From Methylocella tundrae (GTDB lineage: Bacteria; Pseudomonadota; Alphaproteobacteria; Rhizobiales; Beijerinckiaceae), in assembly GCF_901905185.1 (NCBI RefSeq), contig NZ_CABFMQ020000098.1, positions 1-64,000 of the forward strand: 64,000 nt of DNA. Direction: 5' to 3'. Both the position numbers and the translations under genes were made by a program. Positions 53,763 through 62,437 of this stretch are shown piece by piece; position 1 is the first letter of the stretch, and each line of letters starts with the position of its first letter. The notes beneath the pieces were generated by a model. It was not told where the DNA came from. It made no database searches and saw only the letters and a list, made by a program, of their open reading frames with translations.

Positions 53763-54137
53763 AAGGTTCGCAACTCAGGTCATGCGCGCCAAGGCGCCAC
53801 GTTCGCGGCAGATCTAAAGATTAGGTGGTAAGGAGTTGAAATTTCGTCCTGATCGGCGACGGCCCATGCTAAATCGAGGCAAACCAAAGGGCCTGATCCA
53901 GTCATTCCCATGGCTTTCGAGATCAGGCGCTCTCAGGTGAACCGGCTTTCTGACGTTCAGCGTTATGGAGTTTCGATGGGACTCTGACGCTCCCTTGGCT
54001 TCAAATATAGGATAAACTTACGAGATGGTAGTGGCGCCCAAAACACGCGGCGCAGGATTCTGAGAAAAGCCCATGTTTCAGGGCGCAGGCGCAAATCTTG
54101 CCAAATTCGCCGCCCGCGGGATGTCCTCCGCTCAGGC
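53763..54137. other. Spacer between DUF177 gene and plsX
   Basis: 375 bases where rpmF (ribosomal protein L32) often sits in other bacteria. I read all frames and saw no L32 or other gene. GGCCTGATC (near 53890) and GATCAGGCG (near 53923) could pair weakly. A plsX promoter is likely here. Confidence 0.35.
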
Positions 54138-54755
54138 TTAATCCTTCAGCTTTTTCAAAACCGCGAAGGGAGAAGCTGGTTCATCCGGCGCGCCGGGACA
54201 TTCGGCGCCTTCGAATTGGACGCCGGGTTTGCGCGGATAAGGATCAAGGCTGAGGACAAGGAATTCCTCCACAAGCGCGCCAACGTCGATCCGCCCATTA
54301 ACGACGGGATCAGGCGCATCGAGCTGCGCGGCGAAGGATGGCTCCGGCTCGGCTTCGGCCTCCGCCCGCCGCGCAGACCTTGCCCGCGGCGCGGCTTTTT
54401 CGACAAAATTCTGAAAATCGGCTTCGACCTGCGCCTCGATTTCGCTTTCAAACGGCTCGAGGCTGATGACGCAGGTCTGCACAATGCGCGCCCGCAGCGG
54501 GCCGGTGATCCTGAATTTTTTTGCGCTTTCCTTGATCACGTCGAGGTCGGCCTCAAGACTTTCGACGGCGACGAGGCCGTTGGCTTCAGCGATTGCCGCG
54601 CGTTCAGCCGCATCGGCCCGCACTGAAATGTCTAGCCCTGCGTCCGGAATATTATCCACCTCGACGAGGCGCGACAGATTGGGGACTTCGCTCGCGGGGG
54701 CATGGGCGTCCCCTCGCGGCGCTTTCCTGGAGCCGGCGTCGCTGTTCGATTTCAT
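54138..54755 (-). CDS. DUF177 (YceD) family protein
   Basis: 205-aa acidic protein of the YceD/DUF177 family, which is associated with large-subunit ribosomal RNA and L32 function in other organisms. It shows FRITGPLRARIVQTCVISLE, PFESEIEAQVEADFQN and VNGRIDVGALVEEFLVLSLD. ATG 54755 follows AAGGAGGCGATTG and is preferred to the longer open frame. It is 28 bases after the chaperone gene, in the usual Hyphomicrobiales order. Confidence 0.9.
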   Translation of the reverse strand: MKSNSDAGSRKAPRGDAHAPASEVPNLSRLVEVDNIPDAGLDISVRADAAERAAIAEANGLVAVESLEADLDVIKESAKKFRITGPLRARIVQTCVISLEPFESEIEAQVEADFQNFVEKAAPRARSARRAEAEAEPEPSFAAQLDAPDPVVNGRIDVGALVEEFLVLSLDPYPRKPGVQFEGAECPGAPDEPASPFAVLKKLKD

Positions 54756-54783
54756 CGCAATCGCCTCCTTGACCTTATGGTCG

Positions 54784-55311
54784 TCAAATAATCGCCGCAG
54801 GCTTTGGAAAGGGAACAGGCCCCTTGGCGAAAGCTTCAAACGGAGCTTCCTCAAGGGCCGCGCTCGCAGCCTTTACATAACGCGCAAGACGCGCCGCGTC
54901 GGCGCGGTCCGCATATACATTGCGCGCGAGCGCCGCGAGGAGCGCCGAGGCGTCCGCGCGCAAGGCCTGATCATAGGCGACGCCGCGCCCAAGGAAAGCC
55001 TCGGCAAGAGTTTTCATGCGCTTGGGAACGGCCGCGTCTCCCACGCCCATTTCGCGCAGCGTCGCATCGAGATGCGCGAAAATGGCGTCGGCAAGGTCCT
55101 GGGCGAGGTCGGGCGCTGGAGCCGCCATGACGTTGAGGCGCCGCAAGACAAGCGTTGCGTGGAGGGTCATCGCCTCGAAGCGCCCCTCGAAAGTGTCGGG
55201 GACGCCATAATCGGCGTAAAGCGCGGGCTCGCGCGCGGCCGCTATGATCTCGCCATGCAGGCGATCAAGCACCGGACGGTTGGCTGAGCGGCGGAAAAGG
55301 CTCGAAAGCAT
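54784..55311 (-). CDS. Ubiquinol-cytochrome c chaperone (CBP3-like)
   Basis: 175-aa protein of the Ubiq_cyt_C_chap family. It has YADYGVPDTFEGRFEAMTLH, LVLRRLN, DAIFAHLDATLREMGVGD and the segment AVPKRMKTLAEAFLGRGVAY. The yeast relative CBP3 helps cytochrome b assembly. Start ATG 55311 (MLSSLFRR) is chosen; ATG 55347 would add 12 residues. It is divergent from the OmlA-type gene. Confidence 0.9.
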   Translation of the reverse strand: MLSSLFRRSANRPVLDRLHGEIIAAAREPALYADYGVPDTFEGRFEAMTLHATLVLRRLNVMAAPAPDLAQDLADAIFAHLDATLREMGVGDAAVPKRMKTLAEAFLGRGVAYDQALRADASALLAALARNVYADRADAARLARYVKAASAALEEAPFEAFAKGPVPFPKPAAII

Positions 55312-55532
55312 GCGTAAATATCCACGTTTCGCCGGGCTGAAATTCACCTCGGCTTAACCTCGAATGGCCAAATTGCTGCGGGGCGAAGGCCGCACGGTTC
55401 CGGCTCGAGCCTTGGAGCGATATCTTGCTTTTGACATAGCCGGAGGTTAGGCATCGCTCAGCCTCGCCGTAAATGCAACTGACGGCCGGCTTTCAATCTC
55501 TTCAACACGACTTCAGCCGGAGGCTTCAAAGA

Positions 55533-56021
55533 ATGTGGTTCGGCATCGCGGCCAATGTTCGCAGCAAGAAGGCGCCGGCTTCAGGCTCCCGATCGGTCAG
55601 CTTGAAAATCGCATTGGCGGCGGCGCTTTCGCTCGGCCTTGGCGGCTGCCTCGGCTATGACGGTCAGGTCATCCACGGTTATCAGACCGACGCCCGCACT
55701 TTCGATCAGGTAAGAGTAGGCTCCTCTGCGGAGCAGATCCTGACCCTTCTTGGAACGCCGACCACGACGTCGACGGTGGGCGGCGACGCCTGGTACTACG
55801 TGACGCAGGTCACAGACCACGGCCTCGCATTCATGCAGCCGAAGCTCATAGACCAGCGCGTCTTCGCCGTTTACTTCGACAAGAACAAGAAGGTCGAGCG
55901 CGTCGCCAATTACGGCATTCAGGACGGCAAAGTGTTCGATTTCGTCTCGCGGACGACACCGACGGCCGGCGCCGAATCGACCCTCCTCAAGGGAATGTTC
56001 CTTAACCTGATGCACTTCTAG
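55533..56021 (+). CDS. Outer-membrane assembly lipoprotein, OmlA/BamE family
   Basis: 162-aa lipoprotein with signal peptide ALAAALSLGLGG/C (lipobox LGGC) and a SmpA/BamE domain (FDQVRVGSSAEQILTLLGTP; TTTSTVGGDAWYYVTQ). BamE is part of the BAM complex that inserts outer-membrane proteins. ATG 55533 is preferred over 55473 because it is preceded by GGAGGCTTCAAAG and places the signal peptide near the N terminus. Confidence 0.9.
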   Translation: MWFGIAANVRSKKAPASGSRSVSLKIALAAALSLGLGGCLGYDGQVIHGYQTDARTFDQVRVGSSAEQILTLLGTPTTTSTVGGDAWYYVTQVTDHGLAFMQPKLIDQRVFAVYFDKNKKVERVANYGIQDGKVFDFVSRTTPTAGAESTLLKGMFLNLMHF

Positions 56022-56100
56022 CCGGACGCCGAGAAACGGAAACCGGCTTTCGCACGACATCATGTCCTGACTTATTGATGAGAGTCGGATTTAGACTTTG
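56020..56100. repeat. Dispersed intergenic repeat, copy E (diverged)
   Basis: Follows the omlA-type gene. GACGCCGAGAAACGGAAACC, CGGCTTTCGCACGACATCAT and a degenerate 3' part resemble copies A to D in the block order. It lies between convergent genes (omlA and hppA). The rest of 56022-56280 has no gene. Confidence 0.4.
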
Positions 56101-56280
56101 GGTGGGATCGTGGCGCGATCCCATCCCAAGCCGTCCGGCTCCAGGGTTTTCAGTCCGCCCGCGCAGCGCGCGACGTGACAATTCACAAACAGATCATAAG
56201 CAAAGAGCGCTTTGGACCCCTCAGGCGGACGTCGCCTGAGGTTTGCGCCGGATGCGGTTGCAAGCTGGCCGCGCGGCCTC

Positions 56281-58419
56281 TCAATGGGCCAGCGCGGCGA
56301 GCAGCAGCAGAGCGACGATATTGGTGATCTTGATCGCCGGGTTTACCGCGGGACCCGCCGTGTCCTTATAAGGATCGCCGACCGTATCGCCGGTCACCGA
56401 CGCCTTATGCGCCTCCCCGCCCTTGAAATGCTTGACGCCGTCCTTGTCGACGAAGCCATCCTCGAAGCTTTTTTTGGCGTTGTCCCAGGCGCCGCCGCCG
56501 GAAGTCATCGAGATCGCGACGAAAAGGCCGTTGACGATGACGCCGAGCAACGAGGCGCCAAGCGCCGCGAAAGCCGAAGCCTTGGAGCCGGAGATCAGCA
56601 GCACGCCATAATAGACGACTATCGGCGCCAGCACCGGCAGGAGCGAGGGCACGATCATTTCCTTGATCGCCGCCTTGGTCAGCATATCGACCGCCCGGCC
56701 GTAATCAGGGCGTTCCGTCCCTTGCATGATGCCGGGCTTCTCCCTGAACTGACGCCGCACTTCTTCCACCACGGAGCCGGCGGCGCGCCCCACCGCCGTC
56801 ATGGCAATGCCTCCGAACAGATAGGGTATCATCCCGCCGAAGATGAGCCCGGCGACGACATAAGGGTTGGAGATATCGAAGGAGATCGCGCCAATTCCCT
56901 TAAAATATGGGAACTGACCGGGATTTGCGGCGAAATATTCGAGATCGTGGCTATAGGCGGCGAACAGCACAAGGGCGCCAAGACCCGCCGATCCGATCGC
57001 ATAGCCTTTTGTCACAGCCTTTGTCGTGTTGCCGACGGCGTCGAGCGCGTCCGTGACGCGGCGGACCTCCTTCGGCAGGCCGGCCATTTCAGCGATGCCG
57101 CCCGCGTTGTCGGTCACCGGCCCGAAAGCGTCGAGCGCGACGATCATGCCGGCGATTCCGAGCATCGTCGTCACGGCGATCGCGGTGCCGTAGAGGCCCG
57201 CGAGCTGGCTCGTTGCGATGATGCCGCCGATGATGACGAGCGCGGGCGCCGCTGTCGATTCAAGCGACACGGCGAGGCCCTGAATGACGTTGGTGCCGTG
57301 TCCCGTGACGGAGGCCTGGGCGATCGACACCACCGGACGCTTGCCGGTCCCGGTATAATATTCCGTGATCACGACAATGCAGCCGGTGACGATCAGGCCG
57401 ATCAGGCCGCAAACGAACAAATGCGCCCCCGAGATTGGCGTCCCGTTGGCGACGCCGATGGTTCCCCAGCCGACCGTCACGGTTGTCGCGAGCGCCAGTC
57501 CGATAATGGACAGGCCGCCCGCTGCGATCAGACCCTTATAAAGCGCGCCCATGATCGATTCATCGGCGCCGAGTTTGACGAAATAGGTTCCAGCGATCGA
57601 CGTCACGATGCAGGTCGCGCAGATCGCCAACGGATAGAGCATGGCGCTGTAGAGAACCGGCTGACCGACGAAAAAGATCGCGGCGAGGACCATGGTGGCG
57701 ACGACGGTCACGGCATAGGTCTCGAAGAGATCCGCCGCCATGCCGGCGCAATCGCCGACGTTGTCGCCGACATTGTCCGCGATGGTCGCTGGATTGCGTG
57801 GATCGTCCTCCGGAATTCCCGCCTCGACCTTGCCGACGAGATCGGCCCCGACATCGGCCCCTTTGGTGAAGATGCCGCCGCCAAGCCGGGCGAAAATCGA
57901 GATCAGCGAAGCGCCGAATCCGAGGGCGACGAGCGAATCGATGGTCGGCCGGCTGTTCGGCGCGAAACCCAGCGGCCCGGTCAGCACATAAAAATATGAG
58001 GCGACGCCGAGCAGCGCGAGGCCGGCGACGAGCATGCCGGTGACGGCGCCTGCCTTGAACGAAATATCAAGTCCGGCGGCAAGCGATCGCGAGGCGGCCT
58101 GCGCCGTGCGCACATTCGCGCGCACCGAGACGTTCATGCCGACGAAGCCGGCGGCGGCGGACAGAACGGCTCCAATGAGAAAGCCGATCGCGATCGTCCC
58201 GCTCATGAAAAACCAGAAAGCGAGAAAAATGACGACGCCGACGAGGGCGATGGTCAGATATTGTCGTTTGAGGTAAGCCTGCGCGCCCTCCGCGATGGCC
58301 CCCGCGATTTCCTGCATTCGCGCCGAGCCGGCGCTCTCCGACATCAGCTTCGAGGATGTCGTCACTCCGTAAACAATGGATAAAAGCCCTGCCAGGATGA
58401 CAAGCCAAATGGCGTTCAT
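56281..58419 (-). CDS. hppA: K+-independent proton-pumping inorganic pyrophosphatase
   Basis: Membrane pyrophosphatase that couples pyrophosphate hydrolysis to proton export. 712 aa with about 16 helices. The substrate-binding signature [20 protein letters not shown] and [20 protein letters not shown] are intact, as is the second acidic site ([20 protein letters not shown]). The Lys in [19 protein letters not shown] is the residue that marks the K+-independent class in this family. It is convergent with the omlA-type gene. Confidence 0.97.
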   Translation of the reverse strand: MNAIWLVILAGLLSIVYGVTTSSKLMSESAGSARMQEIAGAIAEGAQAYLKRQYLTIALVGVVIFLAFWFFMSGTIAIGFLIGAVLSAAAGFVGMNVSVRANVRTAQAASRSLAAGLDISFKAGAVTGMLVAGLALLGVASYFYVLTGPLGFAPNSRPTIDSLVALGFGASLISIFARLGGGIFTKGADVGADLVGKVEAGIPEDDPRNPATIADNVGDNVGDCAGMAADLFETYAVTVVATMVLAAIFFVGQPVLYSAMLYPLAICATCIVTSIAGTYFVKLGADESIMGALYKGLIAAGGLSIIGLALATTVTVGWGTIGVANGTPISGAHLFVCGLIGLIVTGCIVVITEYYTGTGKRPVVSIAQASVTGHGTNVIQGLAVSLESTAAPALVIIGGIIATSQLAGLYGTAIAVTTMLGIAGMIVALDAFGPVTDNAGGIAEMAGLPKEVRRVTDALDAVGNTTKAVTKGYAIGSAGLGALVLFAAYSHDLEYFAANPGQFPYFKGIGAISFDISNPYVVAGLIFGGMIPYLFGGIAMTAVGRAAGSVVEEVRRQFREKPGIMQGTERPDYGRAVDMLTKAAIKEMIVPSLLPVLAPIVVYYGVLLISGSKASAFAALGASLLGVIVNGLFVAISMTSGGGAWDNAKKSFEDGFVDKDGVKHFKGGEAHKASVTGDTVGDPYKDTAGPAVNPAIKITNIVALLLLAALAH

Positions 58420-58806
58420 CAGTTTCCTACCTTGATCTTTTGTTGAGGCTTTGAAGAGACGTTGCTCGCGCCTGATGAATGAGTTTTGCAGAAACCGCCG
58501 CGGGGCGCAATCGAACCGATCAAATTCGGAAGGCTTTTATCGGTTGCGCGATCGGCGACTATTGGCAAGAAATACCCATGTAATCATGAGCTTCTACAAA
58601 AATGCGGAAACTGGGGCTCGACAGGCCGGGTTCGGCCGGGGGCGCCACGATTCCCGCGCCGCCGCGTCGCCGGACACGAGAGCTTGAACCTCGCCGATTC
58701 GTCCGTTTTGGGGTTCGTCATTTTATGATATTGTCAACTAATAATTTATGACATCATTTCCAAGCTTACCATCCGCCACCGGGGCGGGTCCTCTTCGGAG
58801 CGAGAA
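58420..58806. other. Spacer between hppA and the accessory pair
   Basis: 387 bases. Near 58722-58757 TGTCA and TGACA with flanking ATGA and TCAT form a bulged hairpin in an A/T-rich stretch that may hold the promoter of the accessory pair. No gene was found. GGAGCGAG precedes ATG 58807. Confidence 0.3.
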
Positions 58807-59175
58807 ATGGGGCTGCGATCGAATCTCTTCAAAGGCGATCCCGCGCTTGAGGCCTGCCTCGTCGATAATTCCGCTCACATCAAGGAGGGGGCGACGGGAG
58901 AACATGTCTCCAAAATACATTCGGCCTTGTTCGCGCTTGATAATTTATCTGTGTCTACCGACGATCTGCAGACCTGCCGCTATGGTCAATCCACCGTCGC
59001 CGCAGTCTTGGCGTTCAAAAGAAAAAGAAACATCATCAACTACGCGTATGAAAACGAGGTAGACAACATCGTTGGCAAGATGACGATCGCCGCGCTCGAC
59101 GAAGAGATGCTGCGCAAGGAACAGCAGCCGCGCTTGTTACCGGATCCGTCAACTTATGGCATGAAAGTGTCCTGA
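58807..59175 (+). CDS. Small peptidoglycan-binding-like domain protein
   Basis: 122 aa without signal peptide. HIKEGATGEHVSKIHSALFA, YGQSTVAAVLAFKRKRNIIN and the final DNIVGKMTIAALDEEML follow the pattern of PG_binding_1 modules (repeats of a three-helix fold). I recall similar KRKRNIIN-type proteins in soil proteobacteria, always of unknown role. The next gene starts 30 bases later and is likely co-transcribed. With no signal peptide it either acts in the cytoplasm or leaves by another route. Confidence 0.72.
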   Translation: MGLRSNLFKGDPALEACLVDNSAHIKEGATGEHVSKIHSALFALDNLSVSTDDLQTCRYGQSTVAAVLAFKRKRNIINYAYENEVDNIVGKMTIAALDEEMLRKEQQPRLLPDPSTYGMKVS

Positions 59176-59205
59176 CTTGTCCCTCCAGATTGCTCAGGAG
59201 GCCAA

Positions 59206-60093
59206 ATGACTGTTAGTATCGACATGTCATCGATCCAGATTACCGTTCATGCCGATGATGTGAGGCCGCTCGCCGTCATCCTCAATTTCCCAGGCAAAAT
59301 CGTGCCGGCCGCGCCTGGATCCGCTGCGTTCTTCACGAGCAACAAAGATGAAAAAGCATTGGCGCCATTCGGTTTTAAGGCGGATGCGCGGGTCCAATTC
59401 TCGATCGCGCCCGGAGACGCGCTCGACGGCTGGAAAGTCGGCTTCTTTCAGATCGTGCGTCAAACAGCTTTGAGGACGCGCTATACTGGGAGAGTTCAAT
59501 CGGAAGGCTCAATCGTCTGTGACGCCACTCAAGGAATTTCGACTCCAACGCTGCTCGATTGTTTGAACAAATCCACGATTCCGTGGATGCGCGACCCAGA
59601 CGACAAATCCAAATTCACAGGATCGCGGGCCAGTCCAAGCGCGCATGATGAACCGCGTTTAAGCGTGCCGCTGTTGATGCAGAACCATACAGCGTCGAAC
59701 ATCAATAATTTTCTGTATGACTTTAAACATGATTGTGAATTCTGGACGATTCTTACAGCGATCGCTCCCGACCAGTCTCGCAACTATCTGGCGCACTTCC
59801 ACTGGCGCGTCGCGCACAAGGTTGATTTTTTCTGGAGATCGGGAGTTCCGTCCGCATCCGAATGGGGCTCGTTTACAATATTGGATAAATTTGTCGCGGG
59901 GCCGCCCCGCGACGCTGATTTGCAGGCCATTCTGGCGAATCCATCGGGACCGATCGCAAACGATATCTTCCTGCCGGCGTTTGATAAAAGCATTAAGGGA
60001 AACGACTTTCTAACCCATAGCGAGTCCGACAGAGGGCTTTCCCCGATGAGACTGGATTTCTGGGCAAGCGATCTTCCGCCCAATGTCGGGTAA
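59206..60093 (+). CDS. Protein of unknown function, partner of the peptidoglycan-binding-like gene
   Basis: 295 aa, no signal peptide and no membrane helix. I do not recognise a family. It begins VSIDMSSIQITVHADDVRPL and contains DALDGWKVGFFQIVRQTALR, a Cys pair region (SIVCDATQGISTPTLLDC), an aromatic segment NFLYDFKHDCEFWTI, HFHWRVAHKVDFFWRSG and a C-terminal LDFWASDLPPNVG. The fold may be mostly beta in the first half. It follows a GGAGG ribosome site 8 bases before the ATG. Confidence 0.7.
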   Translation: MTVSIDMSSIQITVHADDVRPLAVILNFPGKIVPAAPGSAAFFTSNKDEKALAPFGFKADARVQFSIAPGDALDGWKVGFFQIVRQTALRTRYTGRVQSEGSIVCDATQGISTPTLLDCLNKSTIPWMRDPDDKSKFTGSRASPSAHDEPRLSVPLLMQNHTASNINNFLYDFKHDCEFWTILTAIAPDQSRNYLAHFHWRVAHKVDFFWRSGVPSASEWGSFTILDKFVAGPPRDADLQAILANPSGPIANDIFLPAFDKSIKGNDFLTHSESDRGLSPMRLDFWASDLPPNVG

Positions 60094-60265
60094 CTGCCGG
60101 CCGGCTTCGTGCGGACCATTGAAGCCGTTGCTATCGCCATTGAGAGTCCGAAATTTGCTTCCGGCCGCTTCGCGAGTCTCGGGACGCCATCGAAAAGATG
60201 GAATAGCATTCTCGCGGGCGATGCAGCGGCGCACATCGGCGCATTCCGCGAAAGGCCCGGTGAAG

Positions 60266-61345
60266 CTAAAAATGCTGAAAGGAAGGCCGGGCGAAGATCA
60301 GTTTTCGTCCTTCCCTGTCCTCGAACACGGGCGGCGCATCTCCCGGCGCGGCGCTGGCGATTGCGCTCACCATGACGCCGGCTGCTTGAGCCGCCGCCTC
60401 GAACGCCGCGCTTTTGGCAAGCGGAACGGCGCATAGAATTTCATAATCGTCACCGCCAGCGCAGACCGGCTCGATGAGCTTTGGCTCCAACCTCAAAGCC
60501 TCCCGCGCCGCGCGCGAAAGGGGAATATTTGCTGCCGGGATCTTCGCCGTCAGTCCGGCAAGGCGGAGCATTTTGGAAAGATCGCCGGCAAGACCATCGG
60601 AAACGTCCATCGCGGCATGGGCGTTTGATGCGAGCGCGTCTTTCAGCGCGAGACGCGGTTGCGGCAGCAGAAAGCGTTCGAGCAGAAAAGCCGCGTCGGC
60701 TTCATTCAAGGCGCCGATCCAGTCCTGATCGCACGTCGCGCCAAGCCGAAGCTTGAGGCCGAGCGCCGCATCGCCGATGGTTCCTGTTACGTAGATGAGA
60801 TCGCCAGGCTCGGCGGCGCCGCGCAAAACCATTTTTCCAGGAACGACCGCGCCGATGGCTGTGATCGAGATCGTGAGAGGCCCTGGCGTTTTAACGGTAT
60901 CGCCGCCAAGCAGCGGGCATTGAAAGCGGGCTGCGTCCTCGCCAAGCCCCTTCGCGAAGGCCCCGAGCCAGTCCGTCGTCCAGTCTTCCGGCAGGGCGAG
61001 CCCAAGCAGGAATCCCAAAGGCTCCGCGCCCTTGGCGGCGAGGTCCGACAGATTGACGCGCAGCGCCTTGCGCGCGATGGCCGCGGGCGGATCGTTACTG
61101 AAAAAATGCACGCGCGCGACGAGCATATCCTTGGTGAGGACGAGTTCGCGTCCCAAAGGAGCGCGCAAAAGGGCCGCGTCATCGCTGAGCCGCAACCCCG
61201 CGTCGCCCGCGAGCGGCGCAAAATAGGCCGCGATCAGTTCGTCCTCGGTGAGTTGCGTCAGATGCCCGGCCTCATTCAGCCTCTTAAGCGCGCGGCTCGA
61301 ATTCGGCGGCGCGGTAACGGCGGGCGAGGCCGTCCAGCACCGCAT
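60266..61345 (-). CDS. thiL: Thiamine-monophosphate kinase
   Basis: Phosphorylates thiamine monophosphate to the diphosphate cofactor. AIM-synthase fold motifs: DDAALLRAPLGRELVLTKDM, LRVNLSDLAAKGAEPLGFLL, GGDTVKTPGPLTISITAIG, AAMDVSDGLAGDLSKML and CAGGDDYEILCAV. The start is a problem: the conserved part begins near 61235 (TEDELIAAYFAPLAG), and no ATG, GTG or TTG is in frame close to it. ATG 61345 is used here, 62 bases inside nusB; a CTG start near 61279 would fit the family better. It is downstream of and coupled to nusB. Confidence 0.92.
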   Translation of the reverse strand: MRCWTASPAVTAPPNSSRALKRLNEAGHLTQLTEDELIAAYFAPLAGDAGLRLSDDAALLRAPLGRELVLTKDMLVARVHFFSNDPPAAIARKALRVNLSDLAAKGAEPLGFLLGLALPEDWTTDWLGAFAKGLGEDAARFQCPLLGGDTVKTPGPLTISITAIGAVVPGKMVLRGAAEPGDLIYVTGTIGDAALGLKLRLGATCDQDWIGALNEADAAFLLERFLLPQPRLALKDALASNAHAAMDVSDGLAGDLSKMLRLAGLTAKIPAANIPLSRAAREALRLEPKLIEPVCAGGDDYEILCAVPLAKSAAFEAAAQAAGVMVSAIASAAPGDAPPVFEDREGRKLIFARPSFQHF

Positions 61346-61748
61346 TGACCATCCCGGCCTCTTCGCGATCGAAGAAAGCGCCGGCGACATCGACATATTC
61401 CTTGATTGAGACGCGCGCGGGAATGTCGGCGCGCTTCTTCAGTTCATAGGCGCCCGCGCGCAAAATGGCGCGCAAAACCGCGTCGACCCGCGCAAGAGGC
61501 CAGCCGTCGACAAGCGTTTGATCGATCGCCCGGTCGATGGGGCCTTGATCGGCCAGCACGCCCGTTAGAATATCGCGAAAAAATGCAACTTCAGCCGCCT
61601 TGTAGCGCTGGCCTTCGATTTCATTGCCAATCCAGAAAGACTCGAATTCAGCGAAGGTCTCGTTCAAACCTTTTTCCGACACTTCCATTTGATAGAGGGC
61701 CTGAACGGCGGCGAGGCGGGCTGCGGAGCGTCCATCGGCATTGGCCAT
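61284..61748 (-). CDS. nusB: Transcription antitermination factor NusB
   Basis: 154-aa all-helical antitermination factor acting on rRNA transcription with NusE. AARLAAVQALYQMEVSEKGL and RAILRAGAYELKKRADIPARV plus FDREEAGMVNAVLDGLAR are diagnostic. Its ATG overlaps the ribH stop by one base; gene order ribH-nusB-thiL is standard in alphaproteobacteria. Confidence 0.96.
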   Translation of the reverse strand: MANADGRSAARLAAVQALYQMEVSEKGLNETFAEFESFWIGNEIEGQRYKAAEVAFFRDILTGVLADQGPIDRAIDQTLVDGWPLARVDAVLRAILRAGAYELKKRADIPARVSIKEYVDVAGAFFDREEAGMVNAVLDGLARRYRAAEFEPRA

Positions 61749-62242
61749 CAGAGCGCTCCTATTTTCTGTTTGAGCGCGTGAAGGCCAAGAGCAGCGCGCG
61801 CGGCGTCGCCTCCCTTATCGCCCCGGCCGGGGTCCGCCCGCTCCAAAGCCTGGGCCTCGGTTTCGACGGTCAGGACGCCATTGCCGAGAGCAAGCTGACG
61901 CGCCACCCCAAGCTGCGTCAAAGCGCGCGCGCTTTCATTGGAGACGATTTCGAAATGATAGGTTTCTCCCCGAATGACGCAGCCAAGAGCAATCGCGCCG
62001 GCGAAGGGCTCGCCCGATTTCTCCGCATGGTCGAGCGCGATCGCCATGGCGATCGGAATTTCGAGGGCGCCCGCCACGGTGAGGACGTCATGGCGCGCTC
62101 CAGCCCTGCTCAGCGCCGCCTCCGCGCCGGCGAGAAGCATCGCGCCAATGGCGTCGTAAAAGCGCGCTTCAACGATAAGAAATCTTGCGCCGGCGGCGTT
62201 TGTTTCAGCGGCATCCAGGGATGACCGGCGCGGGATGACCAT
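61748..62242 (-). CDS. ribH: 6,7-dimethyl-8-ribityllumazine synthase
   Basis: Penultimate enzyme of riboflavin synthesis. 164 aa from ATG 62242. It has [40 protein letters not shown], the active-site stretch [19 protein letters not shown] and [20 protein letters not shown]. The open frame continues upstream to 62368, but the family starts close to 62242. No ribC or ribAB is adjacent and no FMN riboswitch was recognised upstream. Confidence 0.95.
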   Translation of the reverse strand: MVIPRRSSLDAAETNAAGARFLIVEARFYDAIGAMLLAGAEAALSRAGARHDVLTVAGALEIPIAMAIALDHAEKSGEPFAGAIALGCVIRGETYHFEIVSNESARALTQLGVARQLALGNGVLTVETEAQALERADPGRGDKGGDAARAALGLHALKQKIGAL

Positions 62243-62437
62243 GATGGATCTTAAACTCAAGACGATTTCGGGAAGGATCGAGGACGAACCTCGCAAATTT
62301 CTTTTGGGAGTAACAAGGCCCGCCCGTCGCGGCAAGCTGAAAGCGCGCGAACGAGCCCTCCGCTTCAAAGCGCCACAATCCCACGGCCGATGCTCGCGCC
62401 TGGCGCGGCGATCTCAAAGCCACAGCGAGACTTTCAA

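Noticed and set aside
52845..53831. 328-codon plus-strand frame
   Set aside because: Antisense to plsX; no domain and Arg/Asp-rich composition.
56212..57999. 595-codon plus-strand frame
   Set aside because: Antisense shadow of hppA; His/Asp/Arg-rich composition with no recognisable domain.
60109..60375. Short GTG-started frame after the accessory pair
   Set aside because: It runs into the 3' end of thiL in the opposite direction and has no family resemblance or ribosome site.
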